Positions 1 to 7,323 of a stretch of 30,070 nt of DNA are shown in pieces. How positions within the stretch are numbered: the stretch's first letter is position 1; each line of letters begins with the position of its first letter. The position numbers and the translations under genes were made by a program. The notes below the pieces were generated by a model. It had not been told where the DNA came from and did no database searches. It saw only the letters and a program-made list of their open reading frames with translations. Source of the DNA: Sphingobium sp. (lineage in GTDB: Bacteria; Pseudomonadota; Alphaproteobacteria; Sphingomonadales; Sphingomonadaceae); contig JASBTC010000067.1 in NCBI GenBank assembly GCA_030148625.1, forward strand, positions 1-30,070, in the 5' to 3' direction.

Positions 1-117
1 GAGGGCTTCTTCGCCAAGCTCAAGCAATGGCGACGCATCGCTACACGATACGACAAGCTCGCCCAACACTTCCTCGGATTCATCAAACTCGCCAGCATCA
101 TGCTATGGCTCAAATGA
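1..117 (+). CDS. IS5-family transposase, C-terminal fragment (cut by window edge)
   Basis: An open frame runs in from the left edge and ends at TGA 115-117, giving 38 residues that begin EGFFAKLKQWRRIATRYDKL and end ASIMLWLK. The pattern RRIATRYDKLA followed by a hydrophobic stretch and MLWLK is the usual C-terminus of IS5-family DDE transposases, including the late R-x-x-Y-K/D-K-like region of the DDE fold. The rest of the gene and the catalytic residues lie outside the window, so intactness cannot be judged. Family assignment is from recognition of the tail only. Confidence 0.85.
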   Translation, partial: EGFFAKLKQWRRIATRYDKLAQHFLGFIKLASIMLWLK

Positions 118-135
118 TTAAATCGTCACCACAGC
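1..135 (+). mobile_element. Right end of an IS5-type insertion sequence
   Basis: The transposase stops at 117 and the next gene (PilZ, minus) ends at 136, so the right terminus of the element must lie at about 118-135. The bases at 136-139 are CTAG, which fits the YTAR-type 4-bp target known for part of the IS5 family. If this is the target duplication, the element ends at 135 with ...CACAGC. The left inverted repeat is outside the window, so the exact boundary is inference. Confidence 0.6.
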
Positions 136-534
136 CTAGCGCGGCTTGAGCCCCGGGCGGCGATAATCGGTGTTCGGTTGAAAAATCGACGGAACGACAT
201 GGGTGGCCTGAGGCTGTGACGACGTGATCAGCGCCTTTGCCGGGTCGATCGGCCGCTCGAACTGGACACCAAACTGATCCTGGCGGACCCATGCGATCTT
301 GCCGGCGACCGTACCGATAACCGGCAGGCTCACTTCGACGGGCTGCCAGGCATCGATCGGCGTGTCGGATCGGCCGCCCAATCCCCCGGAGGAGATATTG
401 CGGACGCGGACGCGGACCACCGATCCGTCCTGAAGTCGCATATCGCAGGCGAGCAGACGGCTTGTCCGGGGCTCGCGGGATTGACCGTCGCCCGGACCTG
501 CCGAATCTCCGGCGTCGGGAAGCGTGCCGTCCAA
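136..534 (-). CDS. PilZ domain protein (putative c-di-GMP binding)
   Basis: This is a small soluble protein of about 132 residues. It shows a PilZ-like layout: an Arg-rich lead-in (SREPRTSR), a beta-strand region ending in RVRNISSGGLGG (the [D/N]xSxxG c-di-GMP motif of the family), then the typical GKIAWVRQDQFGVQFE strand pair. PilZ proteins bind c-di-GMP and tune motility, polysaccharide or envelope functions. No ATG fits: the frame is closed upstream by a TGA. A strong GGAGG at 540-544 lies 5 nt before a TTG at 534, which I take as start; TTG 546 is the alternative. The stop codon TAG (136-138) lies inside the CTAG that borders the IS end. The tail RRPGLKPR looks natural, so the gene is probably complete. 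The first Arg motif is less canonical than the second, so actual ligand binding is unproven. Confidence 0.75.
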   Translation of the reverse strand: MDGTLPDAGDSAGPGDGQSREPRTSRLLACDMRLQDGSVVRVRVRNISSGGLGGRSDTPIDAWQPVEVSLPVIGTVAGKIAWVRQDQFGVQFERPIDPAKALITSSQPQATHVVPSIFQPNTDYRRPGLKPR

Positions 535-631
535 TCGGTCCTCCAAAAGGATATCGGCCTGATGAATACCGCAAAATCATGCCCGATGTGAACTGCAATC
601 CGCTCGGATCGTCGCATTCCGGCGCGATTTT

Positions 632-1498
632 TCAGAAGGTGTAGCCGATCCCGATCGCACCCAGCCACTGGTTCGAATTGCCCGCGACGCTGACGATCGG
701 GCTGCGTTTGAAATCGCCGAGCAGCTTCGAATAATTGCCGACCGCGAACAAAGCCCAACCCTTGCGCAGATCGCCCGAGAGGGAGAGGGTGCCGAGCAGA
801 CCGACGCTCACATTCTTCCAGCCGCCATCGGTGGAATAGGTCGGCAATCCGCTGGCGACCGTACCGGCCGGCGTGACGCCGAAATAGGTGCGGGCATAAC
901 CGTCCCCGACGCGGTCGGCGGAGACCGAGAGGCCGACATAGGTGGTCGGGCTCAGCGGCGTGCCATATTCGATCGTCGGAGTCAGGATGTAGCTGTCATG
1001 CGTATCGCTGACATCGCGAAGATAAGCGATGCGGAACGACAAGGTGTCATATGCGCTCGTGATCACTCCGGTCTTGGCGACGCCGGCAAAGGCACCGACC
1101 TCGATCGCGGCATCGAGCTTGCCGAGCGCGCGGACCTGAGGATCCTTGATCCGCGACGTCCGATCCAGGCGGACGGAGGCCACCGGCCCCAGCGAAATGT
1201 CGAGATTGTTGCCCGGCCGCTCGGGGATTGCATCGAAGTAGAATTGGGTGCCGCGCGTATAGAAATTATGGCCGGCAACCTTGCCGCGAACCGCGACGAC
1301 CGGGCTCAGCAGATAATCGTCCGACCCCTCATAGGACGGCATGTAGCCGGCGCCGGCGCCGATCGTCAGCGTATCGTCATTCTCGGCGGGCGGCGTCTGT
1401 TCGGCCGACTGGGCAAAGACCGGCGCCGCGATCAGCATCGCGGCCATGGCGGCGGCGTGGGATATGCGTCGCGCCTGCGCGCCTGAGCGATCGATCAT
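632..1498 (-). CDS. MipA/OmpV family outer-membrane beta-barrel protein
   Basis: The 288-residue protein has an N-terminal signal peptide (basic start, hydrophobic core AAAMAAMLIAAPVFA, cleavage near residue 30), then an acidic linker. The mature part is rich in alternating beta strands and ends in an aromatic residue (GIGYTF), as expected for BAM-assembled outer-membrane barrels. Early GAGAGYMPSYEGSDDYLLSP is the hallmark of the MipA/OmpV family (mature N-terminal strand, G-x-x-P-x-Y-E-G-S-D). Family members are linked to scaffolding of murein enzymes or to small-molecule and adhesion roles; the specific job here is unknown. The start ATG 1498 has a very good GGGAGG Shine-Dalgarno at 1506-1511, 7 nt upstream. 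It is transcribed toward the PilZ gene and appears monocistronic. Confidence 0.85.
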   Translation of the reverse strand: MIDRSGAQARRISHAAAMAAMLIAAPVFAQSAEQTPPAENDDTLTIGAGAGYMPSYEGSDDYLLSPVVAVRGKVAGHNFYTRGTQFYFDAIPERPGNNLDISLGPVASVRLDRTSRIKDPQVRALGKLDAAIEVGAFAGVAKTGVITSAYDTLSFRIAYLRDVSDTHDSYILTPTIEYGTPLSPTTYVGLSVSADRVGDGYARTYFGVTPAGTVASGLPTYSTDGGWKNVSVGLLGTLSLSGDLRKGWALFAVGNYSKLLGDFKRSPIVSVAGNSNQWLGAIGIGYTF

Positions 1499-1562
1499 CC
1501 GGGAACCTCCCTGTTGGAACTCACCGGAAAAACGGTTGCAAGCTCAATTGGTTGCACGCGCT

Positions 1563-1970
1563 CTACAGGAAATACTTCATCCGCACCATCTGGCTCACCG
1601 GCGCACCGTCGACCTGGAAGCTCGCCGAGGCGAAGCTCGGTGGGCCGAACATCAGGCGCGGGTTGCGTGAAAAGCCGATGCCCTCTTTCGGAATGCCGGC
1701 GAAGGTGTCGAGTCTGGAATTGCCGTTCTCGTCGTGGATCACCGCCAGCACATAGGTGCCGCGCGCCAGATCGGCGATATGGACGACCCCGCCATTGGCA
1801 GGCACCGATCGCGTGATCGCGCTCTTGTCCTTCGAACAATCGGGAAAGCCTGCGGGATTGGCAGTCAGGCAGATACGGATGATGCCCTTGTGCGAGCGCA
1901 GCGCCTCGAAACTGATATCAAGCGATGCGGGTTGAGCCGTCGCGCCCACCAGCGTCCACAGCGCCGTCAT
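1563..1970 (-). CDS. DUF2141 domain exported protein
   Basis: The frame encodes a protein whose mature part (SLDISFEALRSHKGIIRICL..., GTYVLAVIHDENGNSRLDT, ...GIPKEGIGFSRNP) matches the DUF2141 family: a short beta-sandwich with the conserved Y-A-[VI]-x-x-x-H-D-x-N-x-[ND]-G-x-x-D and G-x-P-x-E-G-x-G-x-S blocks. A short hydrophobic leader ending in AQPA suggests export to the periplasm. I choose ATG 1970 (about 135 residues); the frame stays open to 2054, and a longer leader starting upstream would give a better charged signal peptide, so the start is uncertain. It overlaps the end of the upstream hydroxylase gene by about 53 nt on the same strand, which suggests translational coupling. The function of the family is unknown. 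Confidence 0.8.
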   Translation of the reverse strand: MTALWTLVGATAQPASLDISFEALRSHKGIIRICLTANPAGFPDCSKDKSAITRSVPANGGVVHIADLARGTYVLAVIHDENGNSRLDTFAGIPKEGIGFSRNPRLMFGPPSFASASFQVDGAPVSQMVRMKYFL

Positions 1971-2709
1971 TGCCGCGGCGATCCGGCAAGTCGAAGTGGC
2001 CCAGCCCCTTGTCCGTCCCGCAAAGCCGATCCCAGAACCGGAAATAGAGCCCATAATTGCACCTGTATTCGGCGTGATGCCGCTGGTGATGGCTCGCCGT
2101 GATGAGCCAGCGCCCCAAGGGACCGCGATGGATGAACCGCGGAAAGATTTCCCACCCCATATGGTTGGTCACACCCATAACCGTCATGATCGTCAGTACA
2201 AGCGCCAGTGCCGCAACATGGATGGGAATCGCGAACACCAGCGCCGGAATGACCACGGCGCCGGTCAGCGCTTCCCATGGATGGAAACTCATCGCCGCCC
2301 AGGCGGTGGGCGGTCGGCTGGCATGATGGACGGCATGGGCGATGCGGAACGGCCGCGGCCGGTGCATCCAGCGATGCGTCCAGTAGAACCACGTGTCGTG
2401 CGCCAACAGGTAAAGCAGCACCGAGACCGGCAGATACCAGAGCGGATAGGCGCTCGCATCCGTGTAGATCCGCGTCCAGCCACGATTCTGCCAGCCCCAG
2501 GCGACGACGCCCGCGGGCACGCCATAGATTGCCGCGCTGGCGAGCGACCACGCGATCTCACGCCGCATCTGCCCATCGAGCCCGTGATAGAGCCCCGGAT
2601 GCCGAAACCGCGTCGCCAGCGCGAAGCCGCCGCTGGCAAGCAGATAGCGAACGCCCACGATCAGCGTCATGGCGAGCGCCGAAAGCGCGATGGCGATAGC
2701 GATGGTCAC
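1918..2709 (-). CDS. Fatty acid hydroxylase / sterol desaturase family membrane protein; possible carotenoid 2-hydroxylase (CrtG)
   Basis: The 263-residue protein starts with a hydrophobic helix and has several membrane segments and the three histidine clusters of the di-iron hydroxylase superfamily: HDTWFYWTHRWMH, HAVHH and HHQRHH. These bind two irons and use O2 to hydroxylate a lipid substrate. The start is GTG 2709 with an AGGGCGG-like ribosome site just before it. The gene is divergent from crtY (about 116 bp between starts) in the middle of a carotenoid locus. CrtG, the carotenoid 2,2'-beta-hydroxylase of Brevundimonas and nostoxanthin-making Sphingomonas, is reported to belong near this superfamily, so a CrtG role is attractive but is inference from context. 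The last ~18 residues run into the start of the DUF2141 gene and lie beyond the usual family end. Confidence 0.8.
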   Translation of the reverse strand: MTIAIAIALSALAMTLIVGVRYLLASGGFALATRFRHPGLYHGLDGQMRREIAWSLASAAIYGVPAGVVAWGWQNRGWTRIYTDASAYPLWYLPVSVLLYLLAHDTWFYWTHRWMHRPRPFRIAHAVHHASRPPTAWAAMSFHPWEALTGAVVIPALVFAIPIHVAALALVLTIMTVMGVTNHMGWEIFPRFIHRGPLGRWLITASHHQRHHAEYRCNYGLYFRFWDRLCGTDKGLGHFDLPDRRGNDGAVDAGGRDGSTRIA

Positions 2710-2825
2710 GCCGCCCTTTTAGGGGCCGGGGCCGCCCGCGCCAAGACGAGCGGGGCGTTTGATCCGATCGTTCCATGCCGTCCCCCCTTGCGCCCGCCAT
2801 CTCCTCCTGTAGGTGGCATCCGACA

Positions 2826-3988
2826 ATGCCGAGCAAGATTATCTGTGACATCGCGATCGTCGGAGGCGGACTGGCCGGATCGCTGATCGCACTCGCCCTT
2901 CGCGCCAGGCGACCTGGCCTCGACGTGCGGTTGATCGAGGAAAGCGACATATTGGGCGGCGACCATGTCTGGTCGTTCTTCGCCGAGGACGTCGCCCCCG
3001 AAGATCGCTGGCTGGTCGCGCCACTCGTCCGCCATATGTGGCAAGGACATCGCGTCGCGTTTCCGGAACACGCCCGCGCGCTTTCCGGCGGCTATTATTC
3101 GATCCTGTCGGAGGATCTGGATCATCATGTCCGCGCAACGCTGCCCAAACGATCGGTGATGACCGGACGTCGCGTCGCATCGCTCACCCGCGCAAGCGTC
3201 GTGATCGCGGGCGGCACGCGGATCAAGGCGAGCGGCGTGATCGACGCGCGCGGCCCGGCGGATCTGAGCCTGCTCGACCTCGGCTGGCAAAAATTCCTGG
3301 GCCGGGAACTGGTGCTCGATGCGCCGCACGGGCAGGATATGCCGATCGTGATGGATGCGACGGTCCAGCAGATCGACGGCTATCGTTTCGTCTACACTTT
3401 GCCTTTCGGAATCGAGCGCATCTTCGTCGAGGACACCTATTACAGCGACGGCCCCGAACTCGATGTCGATATCTGCCGCAAGCGCATCGACGAATATGCC
3501 GTGGCCAGGGGCTGGCATGTCGGCCATGTAGCGCGCGAAGAGGTCGGCGTGCTGCCCGTCTGCATGGGCGGCGATTTCGAGGGATATTGGGGTTCCGGCG
3601 GGCAGCAGGTGGCGAAAGCCGGCGTGCGCGCTGCCCTGTTCCATCCGACCACCGGCTATTCGCTGCCCGATGCGGTGCGGACCGCGGCGCTGGTCTCCGG
3701 ATTACCGCGGCTCGACGGCGCCGCGCTGCACGACGCATTGCACGATTTCGCGAAAAGGCCTGGGATGAACGCGGCTTCTATCGCATGTTGAACCGGATGC
3801 TGTTCCGCGCCGCTGAGCCCGCCGAGCGCTACAAGGTGCTCGAGCGATTCTATCGCCTCGACCCCGCATTGGTCGCGCGTTTCTACGCGGGTCGTTCTAC
3901 CGCGATGGACAAGGCGCGGATCCTGATGGGCAAGCCGCCCGTCCCCGTGGGCCGCGCGCTTTCGGCGATCAGGAAACCCAGGAAATGA
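2826..3988 (+). pseudogene. crtY: Lycopene beta-cyclase crtY with an apparent single-base frameshift
   Basis: The first frame, from ATG 2826, has the FAD-binding start CDIAIVGGGLAGSLIA, the family block GGDHVWSFF, then RIFVEDTYYSD and HPTTGYSLPDAV, all hallmarks of bacterial CrtY, which cyclises both ends of lycopene to beta-carotene. AGGTGG at 2811-2816 is its ribosome site. At the AAAA run 3753-3756 the reading frame changes. The original frame ends soon after at TGA 3789-3791, while the expected C-terminus (AWDERGFYRMLNRMLFRAA ... DKARILMGKPPVP) continues in another frame to TGA 3988. One extra base at this spot would give about 387 residues, the normal length for the family. The truncated product would lack the last ~75 residues. 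The lesion may be a real deletion, phase variation or a sequencing error in the A run. The downstream crtI start is only 22 bp away. Confidence 0.88.
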
Positions 3989-4010
3989 GCCGGAAGATGA
4001 CGAGGCGGCG

Positions 4011-5489
4011 ATGAGGACAGCGGCGGTCATCGGCGCGGGCTTCGGCGGACTGGCGCTCGCGATCCGTCTCCAGGCGGCCGGAATCGCCACCACGGTGATC
4101 GAGGGGCGCGACCGGCCCGGCGGCAGGGCATATTATTGGGAAAAGGACGGCTTCACCTTCGACGCCGGCCCGACCGTGATCACCGATCCAGCCTGCCTGC
4201 GCGAATTATGGGCATTGTCGGGGCACGACATGGCGGCGGACGTGACCCTGACCCCGGTCAAGCCATTCTATCGGCTCAACTGGCCCGACGGCACCAATTT
4301 CGATTATTCCAATGACGAGGCGCAGCTTCGCAATGAGATCGCCCGGCTCGATCCGCTGGATGTCGAGGGCTATGCGCGCTTCCTCGACTATGCGGCCGGC
4401 GTCTATCGCGAAGGCTATGAGAAGCTGGGCAGTGTCGCCTTTCTCGATTTCGCATCGATGGTGAAGGCCGCACCCGCGCTGATGAAATATCAGGCGTGGC
4501 GATCGGTCTATTCGATAGTCTCCAGCTTCGTGAAGAACGAGAAATTGCGCGAGGCGCTGAGCTTCCACACATTGCTGGTCGGCGGCAACCCGATGACGAC
4601 GAGCGCGATCTACGCGCTGATCCACAAGCTGGAGAAGGATGGCGGTGTCTGGTTCGCCCAGGGCGGCACCAACCGTCTGGTCGCCGCGATGGTCGCGCAG
4701 TTCGAACGGCTGGGCGGCACGCTTCGGCTGGGCGACCCTGTCCGGCGGATCGAGACGGTGGGCGATCGCGCGACGGGCGTGACCACCGCGAGCGGCTGGC
4801 GCATGGATGCCGATGCGGTCGCCAGCAATGCCGACGTCATGCACAGCTATCGCGACCTGTTGCCGCAGAACAAACGCGGCGAGCGGGTCGCACGATCGCT
4901 CGCCACCAAACGCTGGTCGCCGTCGCTGTTCGTCGTTCATTTCGGGATCAAGGGCGCCTGGCCGGGCATCCCGCACCACATGATCCTGTTCGGCCCGCGC
5001 TATCGCGGGCTGCTGTCCGACATCTACGACACCGGCGTCTTGCCGCGCGATTTCTCGCTTTACCTCCATCACCCGACGGTCACCGATCCGTCGATGGCGC
5101 CGGAGGGTCATTCGACCTTCTATGCGCTAGCGCCGGTGCCGCACATGGGCAAGCTGCCGGTCGACTGGAGCGATATCGGCCCGATCCTGGAAAAGCGCAT
5201 CCTCGACGAGGTCGGCCGTCGCCTGATCCCCGACATCCATGAGCGGATCGTGACCAGCTTCCACTATACGCCCGCCGATTTCGGCCGCGACCTGAACGCC
5301 CATCTCGGCAGCGCGTTCAGCCTCGAGCCATTGCTGACCCAGAGCGCCTGGTTCCGCACCCATAATCGCGACGACGCGATATCCAATCTCTATTTCGTCG
5401 GCGCGGGAACGCACCCCGGCGCCGGCATTCCGGGCGTCGTCGGCAGCGCGAAGGCGACCGCGGCGCTGATGCTGGAGGAAAGACGATGA
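4011..5489 (+). CDS. crtI: Phytoene desaturase CrtI
   Basis: This 492-residue FAD enzyme has the dinucleotide motif VIGAGFGGLALAIRL at residues 6-20, then DRPGGRAYYWEKDGFTFDAG, the signature of CrtI-type desaturases. The C-terminal flavin block reads LYFVGAGTHPGAGIPGVVGS. CrtI introduces double bonds stepwise into phytoene to make lycopene (four steps) or neurosporene (three), acting at the membrane surface. Length and motif order are normal. The start ATG 4011 follows a GAGG ribosome site and lies 22 bp after the end of the crtY frame. The gene overlaps the next one by 4 nt (ATGA 5486-5489), so crtY, crtI and the LOG gene look like one transcription unit. Whether it makes three or four desaturations cannot be read from sequence. 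Confidence 0.96.
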   Translation: MRTAAVIGAGFGGLALAIRLQAAGIATTVIEGRDRPGGRAYYWEKDGFTFDAGPTVITDPACLRELWALSGHDMAADVTLTPVKPFYRLNWPDGTNFDYSNDEAQLRNEIARLDPLDVEGYARFLDYAAGVYREGYEKLGSVAFLDFASMVKAAPALMKYQAWRSVYSIVSSFVKNEKLREALSFHTLLVGGNPMTTSAIYALIHKLEKDGGVWFAQGGTNRLVAAMVAQFERLGGTLRLGDPVRRIETVGDRATGVTTASGWRMDADAVASNADVMHSYRDLLPQNKRGERVARSLATKRWSPSLFVVHFGIKGAWPGIPHHMILFGPRYRGLLSDIYDTGVLPRDFSLYLHHPTVTDPSMAPEGHSTFYALAPVPHMGKLPVDWSDIGPILEKRILDEVGRRLIPDIHERIVTSFHYTPADFGRDLNAHLGSAFSLEPLLTQSAWFRTHNRDDAISNLYFVGAGTHPGAGIPGVVGSAKATAALMLEERR

Positions 5490-6067
5490 AGCGCCTCGCA
5501 ATCTATTGCGGCTCGGCCACGCCGACCGATCCCGTCTATATCGAATCGGCACACATGGTGGGCCGCACGCTCGCCGAGCGCGGGATCGGCGTGGTCTATG
5601 GTGGCGGCCGCCTGGGACTGATGGGCGCGGTGGCGGACGCGGCGCTGGAGGCCGGCGGCGAAGTGATCGGGGTGATTCCCGATGCGCTCGTCAATGCGGA
5701 AGTCGCCCATCGCGGCTGCACCGAACTGCACACGGTACAGACCATGCACCAGCGCAAACAGCTCTTCACCGACCTTTCGGACGGCTTCATCTCGATTCCG
5801 GGCGGCGTCGGCACGATGGACGAATTGTGGGAAGCGGTGAGCTGGGCACAGCTCGGCTATCACGAAAAGCCGGTCGGGCTGCTCAACGTCGCCGGCTATT
5901 ACGATCATCTGATCGCCTTTGCCGAACATATGGCGGAGGTCGGATTCGTCCGGCCGCAGCATCGCGACATCCTTATCGTCGACGACACGCTCGACGGCCT
6001 GCTCGCCAAGATGGCGGAATATCGGCCGCACCAGACGATATTCCGCATGACCAGCGACCAGCTTTAG
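5486..6067 (+). CDS. LOG-family nucleoside 5'-monophosphate phosphoribohydrolase (TIGR00730)
   Basis: The 193-residue Rossmann-like protein has YCGSATPTDPVY near the start, VYGGGRLGLMGAVADAAL, and the catalytic/nucleotide site PGGVGTMDE at residues 105-113, the defining PGGxGTxxE motif of the LOG family. Members release the base from AMP or cytokinin riboside monophosphates; older databases call them lysine decarboxylases, which is wrong. Length and motifs are normal, so it should be active. It overlaps crtI by ATGA, which implies translational coupling inside a pigment operon, but no direct carotenoid role is established. Its stop codon (6065-6067) touches the left arm of a large inverted repeat that separates it from crtB. 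Confidence 0.92.
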   Translation: MKRLAIYCGSATPTDPVYIESAHMVGRTLAERGIGVVYGGGRLGLMGAVADAALEAGGEVIGVIPDALVNAEVAHRGCTELHTVQTMHQRKQLFTDLSDGFISIPGGVGTMDELWEAVSWAQLGYHEKPVGLLNVAGYYDHLIAFAEHMAEVGFVRPQHRDILIVDDTLDGLLAKMAEYRPHQTIFRMTSDQL

Positions 6068-6208
6068 GACGAGCTGCCATTCAGGTGATGCCGGGCTGCG
6101 AACGGCACTGCCCTGCGCTTCCGGTGCTCACGTACTGAAGTACGCTCCGCTCCGGTTCTCGATCAGCACCATTCTCGCTCCGGCCTGACCTGAATGGCAG
6201 CCCGTCCT
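6066..6208. repeat. Intergenic hairpin repeat, copy 1 (101-nt core with locus-specific complementary arms)
   Basis: The left arm 6066-6086 and right arm 6188-6208 are reverse complements at 20 of 21 positions. The left arm starts inside the stop codon of the LOG gene. Between them is a 101-nt core (6087-6187), 92/101 identical to the core at 13800-13900. The core holds the small perfect hairpin CGTACTGAAGTACG, flanking CCGG pairs, and inner ends GATGCCGG / CCGGCCTG that partly pair. Any transcript leaving the LOG gene would carry a long, nearly continuous stem, so it may act as terminator, RNA stabiliser or processing site before crtB. It has no coding potential that I can see. Confidence 0.9.
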
Positions 6209-6266
6209 TCGTCACTATCTCGGACTCGCTTGCGGGCGTTGGCGATGACGGGCATGTCGACTTCCG

Positions 6267-7214
6267 ATGGCTGCGCACGCCCCCCTCCCCACTCGTGAAG
6301 CGATCGTCGCCACCGCAGGCGAAAGCATCGCGCGCGGTTCGCAGAGCTTCGCACTGGCGAGCCGGCTGTTCGATCGCAGAACGCGCGAACGCGCCTGGCT
6401 GCTTTATGCCTGGTGCCGCCGTTGCGACGATCTGGCCGACGGACAGGATCATGGCGGGACGATGGGCGCGGTCGACGATCCCGCGGCACGACTGGCGCTG
6501 ATTTCGGAGCGCACCGAACGCGCACTGTCGGGCGAGGTGATCGGCGACCCCGCATTCGACGCACTCAGGATCGTCGCTGCCGAATGCCGCATCCCGCCAG
6601 CATTGCCCCGCGACCTGGTTCGGGGCTTTGCGATGGACGCGGCGGACTGGCGACCGCGCAGCGAGACCGATCTGCTCACCTATTGCTATCACGTCGCCGG
6701 CGTCGTCGGCGTGATGATGGCGATCGCGATGGGTGTCGATCCGGACGACCGCGACACGCTCGACCGCGCCTGCGATCTGGGCCTGGCTTTCCAGCTCGCC
6801 AATATCGCGCGCGACGTGGCCGAGGACGCCGCGGCCGGCCGCTGCTACCTGCCGCTCGACTGGCTTACCGAATTCGATATCCCGCCGGGCGAACATATGA
6901 AGCCGCCCTATCGCGATCGGCTCGCGATCATGGCGACACGGCTGGCGAGCAAGGCGGAGGCCTATGAGGCGTCGGCACGGATCGGCGCGACCAGGCTGCC
7001 CTTTCGTGCGCGCTGGGCAGTCCTGGCGGCTGCCGGCATCTACGGCGATATCGCACGCATGGTGCGCGCACGCGGCGCTCATGCCTGGGATCACCGCACT
7101 GTCGTCGGCAAAGGGGCCAAGCTGGGCTGGGTGATGCGGGCGTGGGTGCAGGGGCATCGGCGGCCGGGCGCATCTGTGACGCGTGATGGGCTTTGGACGA
7201 GGCCGGCTGCGTAA
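6267..7214 (+). CDS. crtB: Phytoene synthase CrtB
   Basis: The 315-residue protein belongs to the squalene/phytoene synthase family. It joins two geranylgeranyl diphosphates to phytoene, the first committed step of carotenoid synthesis. Both Asp-rich Mg-diphosphate motifs are present: DDLAD (residues 54-58) and NIARDVAED (179-187), followed by the family block GRCYLPLDWL. The early SFALASRLF and RAWLLYAWCRRCDD segments are also typical. The ATG at 6267 lacks a strong Shine-Dalgarno. The gene lies 199 bp after the LOG gene, with the hairpin repeat between, so it may need its own promoter or read-through. No crtE (GGPP synthase) is in the window, so the substrate must come from another locus. 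Confidence 0.95.
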   Translation: MAAHAPLPTREAIVATAGESIARGSQSFALASRLFDRRTRERAWLLYAWCRRCDDLADGQDHGGTMGAVDDPAARLALISERTERALSGEVIGDPAFDALRIVAAECRIPPALPRDLVRGFAMDAADWRPRSETDLLTYCYHVAGVVGVMMAIAMGVDPDDRDTLDRACDLGLAFQLANIARDVAEDAAAGRCYLPLDWLTEFDIPPGEHMKPPYRDRLAIMATRLASKAEAYEASARIGATRLPFRARWAVLAAAGIYGDIARMVRARGAHAWDHRTVVGKGAKLGWVMRAWVQGHRRPGASVTRDGLWTRPAA

Positions 7215-7220
7215 ATCGCT

Positions 7221-7294
7221 CCGTTTGTCCCGAGCGAAGTCGAGGGACGTTTGGGGCCCGCGCCGCGTGTCTCGACTTCGCTCGACACGAACGG
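7221..7294. repeat. REP-like inverted doublet between convergent crtB and crtZ
   Basis: The left unit 7221-7249 and right unit 7266-7294 are inverted copies of each other, matching at 24 of 29 positions, with GAGCGAAGTCGAG as the common centre. Each unit can also fold by itself (GTCCC...GGGAC and GTGTC...GACAC). This paired, inverted design is like REP doublets/BIMEs; units containing CGACTTCGCTCG are frequent in sphingomonad intergenic DNA as far as I recall. It lies between the convergent crtB and crtZ ends and could serve as a two-way terminator. Confidence 0.8.
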
Positions 7295-7323
7295 GGTTTG
7301 TAGATGCGCTTCGTCGTGCCGCC

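Noticed and set aside
3753..3800. Programmed -1 ribosomal frameshift in crtY
   Set aside because: A -1 shift at GCGAAAAGG would restore the frame, but the site is not a classical X-XXY-YYZ heptamer, no upstream Shine-Dalgarno-like stimulator or strong downstream stem stands out, and CrtY is not known to use frameshifting.
5486..6067. Annotation as lysine decarboxylase
   Set aside because: PGGxGTxxE proteins were once given that name, but the family has phosphoribohydrolase activity and lacks PLP motifs.
6087..6187. A small ORF or classical transposon gene inside the 101-nt repeat
   Set aside because: The core is too short, and none of the frames gives a convincing conserved peptide in both copies; it carries no transposase, so any mobility would need a helper in trans.
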